Assembly (NCBI GenBank): GCA_028279725.1
Contig: JANQNE010000012.1
Span: forward strand, 1 to 64,000
Direction of reading: 5' to 3'
From: Candidatus Nanoarchaeia archaeon
GTDB lineage: Archaea; Nanobdellota; Nanobdellia; Woesearchaeales; JANQNE01
DNA: 64,000 nucleotides
In this document: in pieces, positions 47,000-57,404 of the stretch
Layout: each line of letters opens with the position of its first letter
Numbering within the stretch: position 1 is the first letter of the stretch
Notes under the pieces: generated by a model
Seen by the model: the letters and a program-made list of their open reading frames with translations, nothing else
Database searches by the model: none
What the model was told of the DNA's origin: nothing
Position numbers and translations under genes: made by a program

Positions 47000-48883
47000 T
47001 TCTAAGTTCCTAGGAGCGTTGGTCTCTACTCTGTATTGCTTGTGTATAGAAGAAGCTAAATCTAAGCATCTGGAGTTTTCTCCGTGGTTGATTATGACTT
47101 TTTTTGGCTTTGGCTGGCATTTTCCTACGAAGTTGATCAATTGCTTCCTGTCAGAATGGTTTGTTATCTCTAATTTATGGACTTCCATATTTATCTTCAT
47201 TATCTCCTGACCACGGCCATCTCCTTTGAAAGCTATCTCTCTTTCTCCGTTCTGTATCCTTTTTCCTAATGAACCTTCAGCCTGATAACATGAGAATATC
47301 AGAGCATGCCTTTTGTCTGATGACAGCCCCTTAAGGTATTCTACAGAAGGACCTCCGACAAGCATTCCTGATGTTGCGATTATTATGCATGGGCCATGCT
47401 CTTCCATAAGCTGTAACCTTTCTTTCTGTGAGCCTACTCTTTTGAATATCTCTGATAAGAAAGGGTTATTATCTTTGTGGAAGATCTGTTTTCTTATTAT
47501 TGAATTTAGGAATTCAGGATAAGCTGTGTGGATGGCAGTTACATCCCATACCATCCCATCGATATACACAGGGATCTTTTCTATCTCTTTGTTCCTTATC
47601 ATCTCTTCAACCATGATCATGACTTCCTGAGCTCTTCCTGATCCTAATGTTGGCATCAGAACTTTTCCACCACGCTTGACCGTGTTTGTGATGACCTGCT
47701 TAAGTTCAGCGTTAGCATCTTTCAATGCCGGCATCACATTATCTTTTCCACCATAGGTTGCTTCTATGATCAATGTCTCTAATCTTGGGAAGTGTGTTGC
47801 AGCTGCTTCCAATATTTCAGTCCTTCCGAATTTTAAATCTCCGGCATATACGAGATTATGCAGGCCATTTCCTATATGGAGATGCACCATTGCAGAACCA
47901 AGTATATGACCAGAGTTGTACAGCGTGATCCTTACATCTGGAGTTATGTCAGTTACTTCTTCATAATCTAAGCAGATAGTATGCTTTACCATCTCTCTTA
48001 CTTCATCAGATGAGAACAGAGGATCTTTTCCTTCATTTCTCATTATCTTTACCATATCTAACTGCAATAATGACATTACATCACGAGTTGGCTCTGTGCA
48101 GTAGACTGGCCCTCTGTAACCGAACTTGAACAAGTATGGAACTAATCCTGAATGATCTAAGTGTGAATGTGTTACGATAACTGCATCTAGTTCTTCTATC
48201 TTGAATTCAGGACATTCTAGGTAAGGATAAGCTCCTGGGTTGTCTATTGCCATTGCAGGATCTATTCCACAGTCAAGAAGAACTCTTGATTCTGGTGTTT
48301 GAAGCAATAGGCATGATCTTCCAACCTGTCTTGCTCCTCCAAGATAAGTTAATCTGATCCATTCATTCTTCTTTCCTCTGATCCACCCGTCGTAGATCCT
48401 GTGTCCTGTCTTGTCTAAGAACTTTTTTCTATGATCTGAATGCTGGTATAATACAGACCTTATGTTTTCAATGATCTGTGATTTTATTGCAGGTTTTCTT
48501 CTTATCAGAGGAACCCAAAGTGTTTTTGATTTTACATCTCTAAGCAATGATCCTTGTTTTCCTATCGCTAGTCCTGGCTTTTCAACCTCGATGACTACCA
48601 TACTTCTCTGAGGATCAAAGATAACCTGGTCAACACCAGCTTCTTTTGGAATTATCTTTTTTATCTCTTTCTCAGCTTTTTCCATATCCATGCATATAGC
48701 TGGATCCGGCCTTAGCTCTATCCTTTTCTTGAACTCATCAACAACAGCCTTTATCGCTCCTCCGTTATCTAGGAAAAAGTCCTTGTCTTTTGTGTAGAGA
48801 ACGATATTTGCTCCTTCGAAAGCAGCAAGACTTATGCTTGATTCCCCAACTTTTTTCAAAATTTCTTTTATTATATCTGCCAT
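46982..48883 (-). CDS. aCPSF1, KH/beta-CASP ribonuclease
   Basis: A 633-residue archaeal CPSF73-like protein. An N-terminal KH region (about 1-150) contains VEKPGLAIGKQGSLLRDV. The metallo-beta-lactamase core has the HSHLDHSG metal motif near 240, and the beta-CASP part follows (ATSGMLVGGPSVEYL; late HxS-type and GE-HG segments). It is the general 3'-end processing and transcription-termination nuclease of archaea. ATG 48883 is preferred (the codon at 48910 adds 9 residues). It lies 34 nt behind psmB, a pairing common in archaea. Confidence 0.94.
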   Translation of the reverse strand: MADIIKEILKKVGESSISLAAFEGANIVLYTKDKDFFLDNGGAIKAVVDEFKKRIELRPDPAICMDMEKAEKEIKKIIPKEAGVDQVIFDPQRSMVVIEVEKPGLAIGKQGSLLRDVKSKTLWVPLIRRKPAIKSQIIENIRSVLYQHSDHRKKFLDKTGHRIYDGWIRGKKNEWIRLTYLGGARQVGRSCLLLQTPESRVLLDCGIDPAMAIDNPGAYPYLECPEFKIEELDAVIVTHSHLDHSGLVPYLFKFGYRGPVYCTEPTRDVMSLLQLDMVKIMRNEGKDPLFSSDEVREMVKHTICLDYEEVTDITPDVRITLYNSGHILGSAMVHLHIGNGLHNLVYAGDLKFGRTEILEAAATHFPRLETLIIEATYGGKDNVMPALKDANAELKQVITNTVKRGGKVLMPTLGSGRAQEVMIMVEEMIRNKEIEKIPVYIDGMVWDVTAIHTAYPEFLNSIIRKQIFHKDNNPFLSEIFKRVGSQKERLQLMEEHGPCIIIATSGMLVGGPSVEYLKGLSSDKRHALIFSCYQAEGSLGKRIQNGEREIAFKGDGRGQEIMKINMEVHKLEITNHSDRKQLINFVGKCQPKPKKVIINHGENSRCLDLASSIHKQYRVETNAPRNLEAVRIR

Positions 48884-48917
48884 ATTCTTAATACACCTAA
48901 GAAAAATCAATAAAAAC

Positions 48918-49553
48918 TTATAATTGTACCTTGTTGACTATCTCTTGTTCCAGATATTCTTTTGCACCTTCGTTTGTTATTGTAACAATGTTTATTCCGT
49001 TTCCGCTTGCAGAATCTCTCTGCAGTGCTGCGTTAACGCATTTTACAATCAGTTTTATCCCATCTTCAACTGTTATGTCTGGCTTGTACATAGTTTCTAA
49101 GACACCGAAAGCAAATACTGAACCAGATCCTGATGAGATGAAATCATCACATTTTGTCAATGATCCGTCTGCATATACATCATACAGATAGTAACCTGTT
49201 GCATCTTTTCCTCCAAGTATGAAGTGTGAGATTCCAGGTATAAGTGAAAATTTTCTTATGTTTTCGTAGACCATGCCTGCCAATAAGTTAGCAGATTCTT
49301 TTACATTTGGTTTTTTTCCAGTCCTTATCTCTTTTAGTTTTATCTCTGCTTTGATTAACTTAGTTAGAAGCTGAGCATCAGAAACTGAACCAGCCATTGT
49401 TATGACCATGTCATCTGAGATCTTGTAGATCTTTTTTGTCCTTTTGTCAGCAATCATGTGGCCTGCTGTGGCTCTCTTATCTGCTGCTAATACTAATCCG
49501 TCTTTACAGACAATTCCAACTGTTGTAGTGCCAGTCTTTAGTTGTTCAACCAT
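48918..49553 (-). CDS. psmB: Proteasome subunit beta
   Basis: A 211-residue subunit with a short propeptide MVEQLKTG removed to expose catalytic Thr9 (GTTTVGIVCKDG). Lys41-region ADKRAT and SGSGSVFAFGVLE are conserved blocks of active beta subunits. It forms the inner rings of the 20S proteasome; the alpha subunit is not in the window. SD GGGTGAT precedes the ATG. It is followed by aCPSF1. Confidence 0.95.
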   Translation of the reverse strand: MVEQLKTGTTTVGIVCKDGLVLAADKRATAGHMIADKRTKKIYKISDDMVITMAGSVSDAQLLTKLIKAEIKLKEIRTGKKPNVKESANLLAGMVYENIRKFSLIPGISHFILGGKDATGYYLYDVYADGSLTKCDDFISSGSGSVFAFGVLETMYKPDITVEDGIKLIVKCVNAALQRDSASGNGINIVTITNEGAKEYLEQEIVNKVQL

Positions 49554-49635
49554 TATTAATCACCCTCACAGAAATCCTCCAATAAGGTCTTTTATGACAC
49601 CAGTAAGTGATAGTCAGTATTTAAATGTTGTGGTT

Positions 49636-50190
49636 TTAAGCTTTCCCTCTCGAGTATACAGGAGCAGGAGCGTCTGTCTGCGCTATACCACGCAGATTTG
49701 TCTGCAGCTCAAGCATGATTATCTGCTTGTTGAACATAGCGTAGTTATTGAACTGCTCTTTTTCTTTTATTGATGTGTCGTTCATCTGGGTTCCTAGAAG
49801 ATTATTTACTGTGAATTTTCTCAGATAGTCTGAGACCTCTTTGTATGTAAAGAGGTCGTTTGAGCTTTTGAATGTCTGCTGGATCTCTTCTGAAGCTTCA
49901 TATTGTGTTTCTGCTGTCTTTAGTTTTCCAAGATATGAATATAATCTGTTGTAATTGAGCTCTTTTGTGAATACAAAGTAAGAGCTTTCTGTCAATGGGA
50001 TTGATTTGTATGGCTGGACTGTTTTTTCTAATTCCGGCTCTTTCTTTTTTGTTATCTTTATCTGTGGTTTTTTGGTCATGTGTTTCTTGATTATGTCATC
50101 TATCGAGATGGGGTTTTTTGATTCTTTTGGAATCTCTTTTTTTGGTATTTCTTTTTTAGAAATCTTCTTTTTTACTGTGAAATTGACCAT
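49636..50190 (-). CDS. Hypothetical lysine-rich protein
   Basis: A 184-residue protein with a basic, low-complexity N-terminus in which KKEIP recurs, then a helical C-terminal domain from about residue 65 (SSYFVFTKELNYNRLYSYLG) ending APAPVYSRGKA. No membrane segment or known motif. It is upstream of psmB but separated by a TATA-like CATTTAAATA, so probably its own unit. Function unknown. Confidence 0.6.
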   Translation of the reverse strand: MVNFTVKKKISKKEIPKKEIPKESKNPISIDDIIKKHMTKKPQIKITKKKEPELEKTVQPYKSIPLTESSYFVFTKELNYNRLYSYLGKLKTAETQYEASEEIQQTFKSSNDLFTYKEVSDYLRKFTVNNLLGTQMNDTSIKEKEQFNNYAMFNKQIIMLELQTNLRGIAQTDAPAPVYSRGKA

Positions 50191-50263
50191 AGTTGAATAG
50201 ATTCTGAGATGATATTAAAATCTTTTGGAAATGTTTAAAAAGAATCTGTGGATTTTATGTGTT

Positions 50264-50920
50264 ATGTTATATGTTGTGTCTACACCGATAGGAAATATTG
50301 AAGATATTAGCTTGAGGGCTTTGAAAGTTTTGAAGGAAGCTGATTTGATCCTGGCTGAAGATACAAGAAGGACTGGGGTGTTGTTGAATAAGTATAAGAT
50401 CAAAAATAAGATGATCAGTTTTAATGATTATAATAAGGAAAGGAGAGTTAAGGAAATTATTGATGATGTGAATGATAAGAAAGTTGCTATTGTCTCTGAC
50501 TGTGGAACTCCTGGGATAAGTGATCCTGGATTTTATCTAGTTCGTGAGTGTGTTAAAAGAGATATTGAAGTTAGTGGAATTCCCGGAGCTAATGCGATGG
50601 TTAATGCTTTAGTGTGTAGTGGGCTGCCGACAGATAAGTTCTGTTTTTTAGGGTTTTTGAGCAAGAAGGAAAAGCAGAAAAGGGAATTGTTTGAAAATGT
50701 GAAGATGACTACGGTTGTTTATGAATCTCCGCATAGGTTGATTAAAACATTGAAACTGATGGATGAAGTTATACCTTCTTTTGATGTTGTTGTCTGCAGA
50801 GAGATGACAAAGAAGTTTGAAGAATTTATTAGAGGAAGTGCTTCTGAAGTTTATAGTAAATTAAAAGATAAGAAGATTAAAGGAGAAATTGTTTTAGTTC
50901 TAAATCCCAAAAAGGATTGA
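50264..50920 (+). CDS. rsmI: 16S rRNA 2'-O-methyltransferase RsmI
   Basis: A 218-residue tetrapyrrole-methylase-fold protein. YVVSTPIGNIEDISLRAL, LAEDTRRTGVLL, SDCGTPGISDPG and IPGANAMVNALVCSGLPTD are the RsmI signature blocks, as is VVYESPHRL. RsmI 2'-O-methylates C1402 of bacterial 16S rRNA. The gene is bacterial in distribution, so lateral acquisition is likely; the C-terminal RsmI domain is reduced. ATG 50264 is preferred; the 50225 frame adds 13 residues before the conserved start. Confidence 0.9.
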   Translation: MLYVVSTPIGNIEDISLRALKVLKEADLILAEDTRRTGVLLNKYKIKNKMISFNDYNKERRVKEIIDDVNDKKVAIVSDCGTPGISDPGFYLVRECVKRDIEVSGIPGANAMVNALVCSGLPTDKFCFLGFLSKKEKQKRELFENVKMTTVVYESPHRLIKTLKLMDEVIPSFDVVVCREMTKKFEEFIRGSASEVYSKLKDKKIKGEIVLVLNPKKD

Positions 50921-51379
50921 GATGTATTTTCCTATGTAATGTGTTAGGATGATAACTATAGATGCTATGGTGAGGTGTTCAAATATAACCTTGCAGGATT
51001 TTACTCCTTCTTCTTTTGAAATCATGTAGCTGAACACTGATAACAGCAAAAATCCAACTACTATGCTTACTATCACTGCTGTAGTCAATGAGAATAACAT
51101 CACTGGTATTATGAACAGCATCGCAAAGATGAATTTTGAAAGGAATGTTGCAACTGTTGATACCCATACTTCTCTGTGAGTGTGCTTGTTCTCTGATTCT
51201 TCTGAAACATGGATGCCTAAAGCATCTGAGAATGCATCTGCTATGGCTATGGTTAGAATTCCTCCTATTACTGCAAGCTTTGAGTTAGTTGATGCACTAA
51301 GGCCTACCATCAGGCCTAATGTTGTGATTATCCCAGAAGTAAGACCAAAACTAACACCTACTTTTATTGAATGGTTCAT
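50900..51379 (-). CDS. VIT1/CCC1-like membrane protein
   Basis: A 159-residue membrane protein with about four to five helices. The N-terminal FGLTSGIITTLGLMVGLSA and the following ILTIAIADAFSDALGIHVSE match the first helices of the VIT/CCC1 iron-manganese transporter family, including the conserved Asp and Ser-rich pattern. The cytoplasmic metal-binding domain is missing, as in small archaeal members. It may export Fe or Mn. Overlaps rsmI by 21 nt, tail to tail. Confidence 0.75.
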   Translation of the reverse strand: MNHSIKVGVSFGLTSGIITTLGLMVGLSASTNSKLAVIGGILTIAIADAFSDALGIHVSEESENKHTHREVWVSTVATFLSKFIFAMLFIIPVMLFSLTTAVIVSIVVGFLLLSVFSYMISKEEGVKSCKVIFEHLTIASIVIILTHYIGKYISILFGI

Positions 51380-51430
51380 TGTTATCCTGATTTTTTATTG
51401 GTTTAAATAGTTTTTGGATAATAAACAGAA

Positions 51431-51886
51431 TTACTTTGATTTTGAAATAATATCTGTTATTTCCACCAATAACCATAACAGTCTAGCAATGTAGATTATT
51501 CCAAAAAATGATATCAAGTATAAAATCGCAATAGATACCTCTATAGGGATGAAGAGTATTGTTTTTGCTTCCGAGCTGATAACGCTGAGTGGTCCAACTA
51601 ACCCTTCACAATTCTCAATGTTAGTCATACATGCTCCTTGTACATGTGTGGAGGATTCAAAAGCAAGTATCATCATAAAAAAGAATACAAAAACACTAAC
51701 AAACAACCATTTTCTTGCTTCTTTTATTCTTTCGTCAATTTCTTCTCTTTTTTCTTTTGGAACCTCTCCTTTCCACTTCATTATGAAAGGCATCATGAAA
51801 CCTAAGATACCAACTGAAATTGTAAACATAGAAATACTAAAAAACATGAAAACTTGGAAACTTTCATATAGATAATAAGTTACCAT
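51431..51886 (-). CDS. Hypothetical membrane protein
   Basis: A 151-residue protein with an N-terminal helix (ISMFTISVGILGFMMPFIM), a charged loop (EKREEIDERIKEARK), a second helix (WLFVSVFVFFFMMILAFES), an extracellular loop with two Cys (CMTNIENC) that could form a disulfide, and two C-terminal helices. No family recognised. It follows rps7 by 11 nt in the same direction, so it may be the last gene of the transcription/translation operon. Confidence 0.6.
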   Translation of the reverse strand: MVTYYLYESFQVFMFFSISMFTISVGILGFMMPFIMKWKGEVPKEKREEIDERIKEARKWLFVSVFVFFFMMILAFESSTHVQGACMTNIENCEGLVGPLSVISSEAKTILFIPIEVSIAILYLISFFGIIYIARLLWLLVEITDIISKSK

Positions 51887-51897
51887 TTAATTAAGAA

Positions 51898-52497
51898 TTA
51901 CCTAGAAGCGTCTGCCTGTCTTTCAAGCTCTAGCTTTTTTGCTATTGCTCCAGAATTAGGGCTTAGTGCATATGCGGCAGTTATCTCATCTGCTAAGCAT
52001 GCTACCATTGATTTCTTTGTGTTGAATGCTTTGTGATAAGATCCTTGTGTCATCAGTCTTATTGCGAAGTCGATCCTTCTCTGAGGTGAGCATTCAACTG
52101 CTTTCGGATAACGAGCTCCGCCGTATTCGATAGCTATGATCTCTTCTCTTGGAGCAGCGTTGACAATCGCCTGTACAAGAACTGCGACAGGATTCTTCTT
52201 TGTCCTGTTCTCGATCTGGACCATTGTCTTTTTCATTATGTCCATGACTGTCTGCGCTTTTCCAGTAATATGATATGATGATTTGAAATGTTTTTTTGAC
52301 CTGTGGCCTGTTGTCATCAGCTTGTTTATGAATCTTTCAACTATGAATGTCTTTGATTTGTGGAACTTATTTCCAGCATAACGGGCTCCTGTCTTTGGGA
52401 CAACTGTAGGGTCTAAGTTGATGTAATCAACTAATCCAGGATCATCTACTTTGATCCCTTCTACACTCCATTTGTCAAAAACTTTTAGTTCGCTCAT
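51898..52497 (-). CDS. rps7: Ribosomal protein uS7
   Basis: A 199-residue small-subunit protein that binds 16S rRNA at the head. It contains VERFINKLM, KKNPVAVLVQAIVNAAPREE and the late block RRIDFAIRLMTQGSYHKAF, ending in ALSPNSGAIAKKLELE. Archaeal uS7 has this N-terminal extension. It begins 2 nt after rps12, the universal str order. Confidence 0.96.
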   Translation of the reverse strand: MSELKVFDKWSVEGIKVDDPGLVDYINLDPTVVPKTGARYAGNKFHKSKTFIVERFINKLMTTGHRSKKHFKSSYHITGKAQTVMDIMKKTMVQIENRTKKNPVAVLVQAIVNAAPREEIIAIEYGGARYPKAVECSPQRRIDFAIRLMTQGSYHKAFNTKKSMVACLADEITAAYALSPNSGAIAKKLELERQADASR

Positions 52498-52498
52498 T

Positions 52499-52936
52499 TT
52501 ATTTTCTTGCTTTCTCTATCTTTCCGCCTAACAGTGCGTTAAGGCTCTGATCGTTAACTTTAAGTACCTGCCATCTGACACCTGGGATATCTCCTTTGGA
52601 TCTTCCCATCCTTCCGCCGATACACTCAATGATGACTTCATCGTGCTCATCTATCAGCTTCTGTGCTCCATCTCCTGGCATGAATGCTGTAACCTGTTTT
52701 CCGTTCTTGATCAGCTGAACCCTGCAGCACTTTCTCATAGCTGAGTTTGGCTGTTTTGCTTCTAGCTGTACTTTTTCAAGAACTATACCTTTTGCCTGGG
52801 AAGCTCCTTCTAATGGATCTGATTTCTGCTTTAGGTTAAGGGCTCTTTTGGTATACCATTTGTTATGCCATCTGCCTTTAACTCTTCTTTTCTGCAATTT
52901 TTTTCCTGTGTTCAGTCCAGTAGGTTTTTTTCCCAT
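52499..52936 (-). CDS. rps12: Ribosomal protein uS12
   Basis: A 145-residue decoding-centre protein. The diagnostic loop [20 protein letters not shown] and the later [14 protein letters not shown] are present. Length is typical of archaea. It lies between the NusA-like gene and rps7, and has AT-rich sequence of 36 nt before it with no clear TATA, so it is probably read from the operon promoter. Confidence 0.97.
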   Translation of the reverse strand: MGKKPTGLNTGKKLQKRRVKGRWHNKWYTKRALNLKQKSDPLEGASQAKGIVLEKVQLEAKQPNSAMRKCCRVQLIKNGKQVTAFMPGDGAQKLIDEHDEVIIECIGGRMGRSKGDIPGVRWQVLKVNDQSLNALLGGKIEKARK

Positions 52937-52972
52937 TGTAGTGTGTTAGGGGTTTGGTCCCATTTATAAAGC

Positions 52973-53389
52973 TTACGTTACTTTTAGCTCTTTTATGTCG
53001 TAAAATCTCTTCACGATAGCCTCGAAATGCCTCAGATTCTGGGCATTCCTTCCGATCAACAACCCCCTTGTGTTGTTGTCAGCTGCAGTCATAGTTATTA
53101 TGCCTTCTTCCTCATTTATCTCTTTAAGCTTTAGAGGAAAGACAACTTTTTTTGTGAATTCTAATGAATCTGCGTCAAATTCAACGATCTTGATCTTTCT
53201 TTTCAATGAATTTTCTATCTTCTTTACATTTACGGCTTTTTTTCCGATAGCTTTTCCGATCTCACCTTCTTCTACAACAAAGATAAGCTGGCTCTCTATC
53301 TCAAAGCAGTCTTTTAGCTTAGATCTTGTCAACGATTCAAACATAGACATGATCTTCATCAAATTAATATCGTATTTTATCTTAGCCAA
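52973..53389 (-). CDS. nusA: NusA-like KH transcription elongation factor
   Basis: About 138 residues with two KH domains: GKAIGKKAVNVKKIENSL and LIGRNAQNLRHFEAIVKRF. The N-terminal line KIKYDINLMKIMSMFESL matches the archaeal NusA start, so translation must begin ahead of it. TTG 53389 fits: an AGGTTGAT ribosome-binding-like site lies about 6 nt upstream. TTG 53398 is the alternative and would overlap rpl30e. It binds RNA and RNA polymerase. Confidence 0.87.
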   Translation of the reverse strand: MAKIKYDINLMKIMSMFESLTRSKLKDCFEIESQLIFVVEEGEIGKAIGKKAVNVKKIENSLKRKIKIVEFDADSLEFTKKVVFPLKLKEINEEEGIITMTAADNNTRGLLIGRNAQNLRHFEAIVKRFYDIKELKVT

Positions 53390-53394
53390 AAATA

Positions 53395-53685
53395 TCAACC
53401 TTTTAATAAAGATAGAACAGAAATAGAAAATGGTTTTTTGCAGATAACTCCAAGCTCATCATTAGGCTGATTAAGTTCAATTACCTTTGCATCAGTCAGC
53501 TTACTGCAGTGTGTTAATTCATTCTTTACTTCATCAGGGCAGTTTGATGATATGAATACTTTTGATACATTTCCTGATTTAAGATTCTTAAGCGTAAGAT
53601 CTGTTCCAATAACAAGATTCTTTGAATCCAATATTTTCCTTATCTCTTCGACATTCTTGTCTACTGATTGTTTTTTCTTTGCCAT
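53395..53685 (-). CDS. rpl30e: Ribosomal protein eL30
   Basis: A 96-residue member of the L7Ae/L30e fold: VIGTDLTLKNLKSGNVSKVFI, SSNCPDEVKNEL, and LGVICKKPFSISVLSLL are the family blocks. It is an rRNA-binding protein of the large subunit. The usual archaeal order rpoA2-rpl30e-nusA-rps12-rps7 is kept. Its ATG lies 2 nt after the rpoA2 stop. Confidence 0.94.
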   Translation of the reverse strand: MAKKKQSVDKNVEEIRKILDSKNLVIGTDLTLKNLKSGNVSKVFISSNCPDEVKNELTHCSKLTDAKVIELNQPNDELGVICKKPFSISVLSLLKG

Positions 53686-53687
53686 CT

Positions 53688-54815
53688 TTACTTCACTTTT
53701 GTTATTAATCCTGGAAGGCCTGTTCCTACTGGAACTGGCTGGTTAAGCATAACGTTTTCAACTACTGAGCTCAGCTTGTCTGTCTCTCCTACCAATGAAG
53801 CGTTTATTATGTGTTTTATCGGTGTTTCGAAACTTGCTCTTGCAAGAACTGATGCTTTTTCGCTGACAACTCCGTAACGGGTTATACCTTTTACCATTCC
53901 TTCTATGCACATTGTGTCAGCAACAAGCATTATATGCCTTACATCAACGTTTAATCCCTGTGATTCAATAACCTTAAAGACCTCGTCGATAATTGCCTGT
54001 CTTGCAGCTTCAATTCCTAAAACACCTGATATCTCGAAGATATCATTAGTTCTTGTCCTTGATGTGTCAACTTCTTCCATCTTAAGGATATCTTTTAGGT
54101 TTGAACCAGCTGTTATTATGATGAATTCTTCTCCTCTTTTTACAGGAAGAACCTGTGAGATCTTTTTTACTCCTCTTACATATGTTCCCTTGATCTTTTC
54201 TTTCAATTTGTAGATCTCGTTCAATGAATCTGATTTTCCTCTTGGTTTGATTATAAGGCTGTCTTCTTTTTTCTTTACTGTTGCGCCTTTGATCTCTTTT
54301 GAAAGTATAGTAAGAAGTGTAGCTTCTCTCATACCAAGGTCTTTTATCTTTTCTTTGTTAAGCTTAGCTTCTATAATAAAATCTGCTACATTTATGACAA
54401 ACTCTGTGACAATCTCGTTAAGCTTTGTCTCTTTTATGTTCATAGCTAACTTCTTTATGTCTTTTCCTTTTGAATATGGTTTTTTCAGGAATATCTCCAT
54501 CATAGGAGTCTTAAGCTCTTTTCTTCCGTCTAAGATCTCTATGATCCTTGGAAGACCCATTGTGACGTTCATCTCTGCAACTCCAGCGAAATGGAATGTG
54601 TTCAATGTCATCTGTGTTCCTGGTTCTCCAATTGATTCTGCTGCAACCAAGCCGACACATTCTCCTGGCTCAACTCTAGCCTTATTATATTCCTGGTGTA
54701 CTGTCTCCATAACTTTCTTAGCTTTAGTCTGTGATAATGATTTTACTTTCTCTTTAAGATCCTCTAAAAGAGCTTTTGGCAATGAGTCAGCAATTTCTTT
54801 TGGTATTGTTGTCAT
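53688..54815 (-). CDS. rpoA2: RNA polymerase subunit A''
   Basis: A 375-residue C-terminal part of the largest subunit. [20 protein letters not shown] is the trigger-loop/funnel signature; [27 protein letters not shown] and [13 protein letters not shown] are the later conserved blocks. In archaea the largest subunit is split into A' and A''; the two genes abut by 1 nt here. Confidence 0.97.
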   Translation of the reverse strand: MTTIPKEIADSLPKALLEDLKEKVKSLSQTKAKKVMETVHQEYNKARVEPGECVGLVAAESIGEPGTQMTLNTFHFAGVAEMNVTMGLPRIIEILDGRKELKTPMMEIFLKKPYSKGKDIKKLAMNIKETKLNEIVTEFVINVADFIIEAKLNKEKIKDLGMREATLLTILSKEIKGATVKKKEDSLIIKPRGKSDSLNEIYKLKEKIKGTYVRGVKKISQVLPVKRGEEFIIITAGSNLKDILKMEEVDTSRTRTNDIFEISGVLGIEAARQAIIDEVFKVIESQGLNVDVRHIMLVADTMCIEGMVKGITRYGVVSEKASVLARASFETPIKHIINASLVGETDKLSSVVENVMLNQPVPVGTGLPGLITKVK

Positions 54816-54816
54816 T

Positions 54817-57396
54817 TTATTTTGTCTCCTCTATGATCCTCTGGACATTTACGATTCCGCCTTCTGATTTTGAAACATCCATTCCGTCTTCTCCATAATC
54901 GAACTGGATGATCTTTTTGCTTGAATCTCTTACAGTATTGTCATATTCTACTTTTAAGTCCTGCATTGCGTTAGCAAGTCTTCTATAAAGATAACCGGAT
55001 TTTGGTGTTCTCAATGCAGTATCCATCAGTGAATCTCTTCCAGTCATTCCCATGAAGAAGAATTCATGAGGTTTTAGTCCTGATTTGAACCCTTTCTTTA
55101 TGAATCCATGAGCTGCTGGACTTAAGTCATCTTTCTTGAAGCACGATAATGTTCTTCCCTGATATCCTTTCTCTATCCTCTTACCTCTCATAGCCTGCTG
55201 CCCTACGCAAGCAGCCATCTGAGCTAAGTTTAGAGGATTTCCCCTTGCTCCTGAATTGGTCATCAGAAGTGTTGCAGTTCCTTTTGGAGCAAACTCATTA
55301 ACAACCAATCCTGATTCGTTTCTTGCTTTGTTCAATAATTCCAGGATCTTTAGTTCTAGTGTCTCTTTCAGTGATTTTCCAGGGAATGTTTCTAAATCAT
55401 TTCTCTGGAACCTGTCGATAAGATTCTCAACTTCCTGATATGCAGTATCCATAATCCCGTTGATCTTTTCTCTTGCAGCTTTCGGAAGATCTGAGTCTGA
55501 AATCGCTACAGAGAATCCATACTTTAATGATGTTTTTATACCAAGCTTGAATATCTTTTCTAATATCTGGATAGTGTCGTCTGCCCCATAGTTCTTGTGA
55601 AGAGTCCTAAGCATCAGACCTTTGCCTCCTCCTAAGTTAGCTGAATCCATAACTCCTTCGATCAGTTTTCCGTTCTCGATCTTGACAGGCTGTCCTGATT
55701 TTGATTTTCCTACGAAATTGAAATCATCAGGAAGCACGCAGCTGAATACATCTGCTCCTGTAACAAACTCTTTTCTTGAGAGTTTTGTAAAGTTATCAAC
55801 TCCAACTGAAGATAATAGGTCAACAGCCTCGTTTCTTGTCATCTTGATCATATTATTTGTAAGTATGAAATTTCCTGAAACTCCATCCTGGACGCATCCA
55901 ATAACTGACAAACCATATCTTGGAGATATCAGCTGAGTCTGGACCATCATAAGGATCTCTGCTTCAGCTCTTGCCTCTTCTGTCTGTGGAACATGTAAGT
56001 TCATCTCGTCTCCGTCAAAGTCAGCGTTATAAGGAGCGCAGACAGCTGGGTTTAATCTGAAAGTCTTGTATGGAAGAACCTTTATCCTGTGGCACATCAT
56101 TGACATCCTGTGCAGTGAAGGCTGCCTGTTGAATATTGCAATATCGCCGTCCATGACATGCCTTTCTACAAGATATCCTGGCTGTAATTCTTCCAATAAT
56201 TGTTCTCTTGTCTCATCTGTGATCTTTTTCTTCTTTCCGTCAGGCCTTACTATGTAGTTTGCTCCCGGATATTTCTTGTGGCCTCTTTCAACAAATTCTT
56301 TAAGATAAGCCATGTTCCATTCTGTAACTCTTTCTGGAACTGTTATTTTTTCTGCAACTTCTTTTGGAACTCCTACTTCGTTAAGCTTAAGCATAGGATC
56401 TGGTGAGATAACTGTTCTTGCTGAGAAGTTTGTTCTTTTTCCTGCAAGGTTGTGTCTGATCCTTCCTTCTTTGGATTTTATTCTCTCGCTGATTGTCTTT
56501 AGCGGCTGGCCAGATCTGTGTCTTGCCGGCGGAAGCTGTGCAACAGCGTTGTCAAAGAATGTTGTAATGTGATATTGTAGCAGATCCCACAAATCTTCTA
56601 TGATGATCTCAGGAGCTCCTGCGTTGATGTTTTCGAATAATCTTTGATTGATCCTTACTATATCTCCTAATTTGTGAGTTAAGTCGTCTTCTGATCTTTC
56701 TCCTGACTCTAATGTGATTGAAGGCCTCATAGTTACTGGAGGTATTGGCAGTATTGTCAGAACCATCCATTCAGGCCTTACTGATTTTGGATTCAATCCA
56801 AATACTAAGCAGTCTTCGTCAGTGATCTTTTCCATCCTTGTCCTTACTTCGATAGGTGAAAGCCTTTTTTCGTTCTCAAGGAAAGTTGTTGGCTTTTCTA
56901 ATGTTACTTTCTGCTGTCTTGCTTTACAGTAAGGGCATTTGTTGATAGTCTTTAGTTTTGTTATCTCTTCTCTGATAGCTTTTCTTCTTGCTTCCTGTCC
57001 CATCTCATTCTCTACTTCGTTGAATTTTTGAGTTAGCTTGTCTATCTTGTTTTTTGGGATAAGAACTCTTCCGCAATCTCTGCAAGTGCATCTTAGAAGA
57101 TTATATACTATCTCTATGAAATTGATGTGCATGACTGGCCTTGCAAGCTCTATGTATCCGAAATGGCCAGGGCATTCTTTTAGTTTTGAGCCGCAAATCC
57201 TGCATTTAAGTCCAGGATCGATAACTCCAAGCCTTATATCCATCAGGCCACCGTCTACAGGATAACCTTCTTTATCATATAGTTCAGGGGTTACGATCTT
57301 TGCAGAGGACATCTGCTTGATCATCTTTGGTGATAATACTCCAAAGACTATACTTTCAACCCTTTTGTATACATAGTCTCCTGTATATTCGCTCAT
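54817..57396 (-). CDS. rpoA1: RNA polymerase subunit A'
   Basis: An 859-residue large-subunit N-terminal part. The zinc-binding clamp has [16 protein letters not shown] and CRDCGRV; the catalytic Mg loop is [34 protein letters not shown] and [15 protein letters not shown] are other universal blocks. It is the catalytic core of transcription. SD-like sequence precedes the ATG, 8 nt past the rpoB1 stop. No internal intein or split other than A'/A''. Confidence 0.98.
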   Translation of the reverse strand: MSEYTGDYVYKRVESIVFGVLSPKMIKQMSSAKIVTPELYDKEGYPVDGGLMDIRLGVIDPGLKCRICGSKLKECPGHFGYIELARPVMHINFIEIVYNLLRCTCRDCGRVLIPKNKIDKLTQKFNEVENEMGQEARRKAIREEITKLKTINKCPYCKARQQKVTLEKPTTFLENEKRLSPIEVRTRMEKITDEDCLVFGLNPKSVRPEWMVLTILPIPPVTMRPSITLESGERSEDDLTHKLGDIVRINQRLFENINAGAPEIIIEDLWDLLQYHITTFFDNAVAQLPPARHRSGQPLKTISERIKSKEGRIRHNLAGKRTNFSARTVISPDPMLKLNEVGVPKEVAEKITVPERVTEWNMAYLKEFVERGHKKYPGANYIVRPDGKKKKITDETREQLLEELQPGYLVERHVMDGDIAIFNRQPSLHRMSMMCHRIKVLPYKTFRLNPAVCAPYNADFDGDEMNLHVPQTEEARAEAEILMMVQTQLISPRYGLSVIGCVQDGVSGNFILTNNMIKMTRNEAVDLLSSVGVDNFTKLSRKEFVTGADVFSCVLPDDFNFVGKSKSGQPVKIENGKLIEGVMDSANLGGGKGLMLRTLHKNYGADDTIQILEKIFKLGIKTSLKYGFSVAISDSDLPKAAREKINGIMDTAYQEVENLIDRFQRNDLETFPGKSLKETLELKILELLNKARNESGLVVNEFAPKGTATLLMTNSGARGNPLNLAQMAACVGQQAMRGKRIEKGYQGRTLSCFKKDDLSPAAHGFIKKGFKSGLKPHEFFFMGMTGRDSLMDTALRTPKSGYLYRRLANAMQDLKVEYDNTVRDSSKKIIQFDYGEDGMDVSKSEGGIVNVQRIIEETK

Positions 57397-57404
57397 TTTT
57401 GCAC

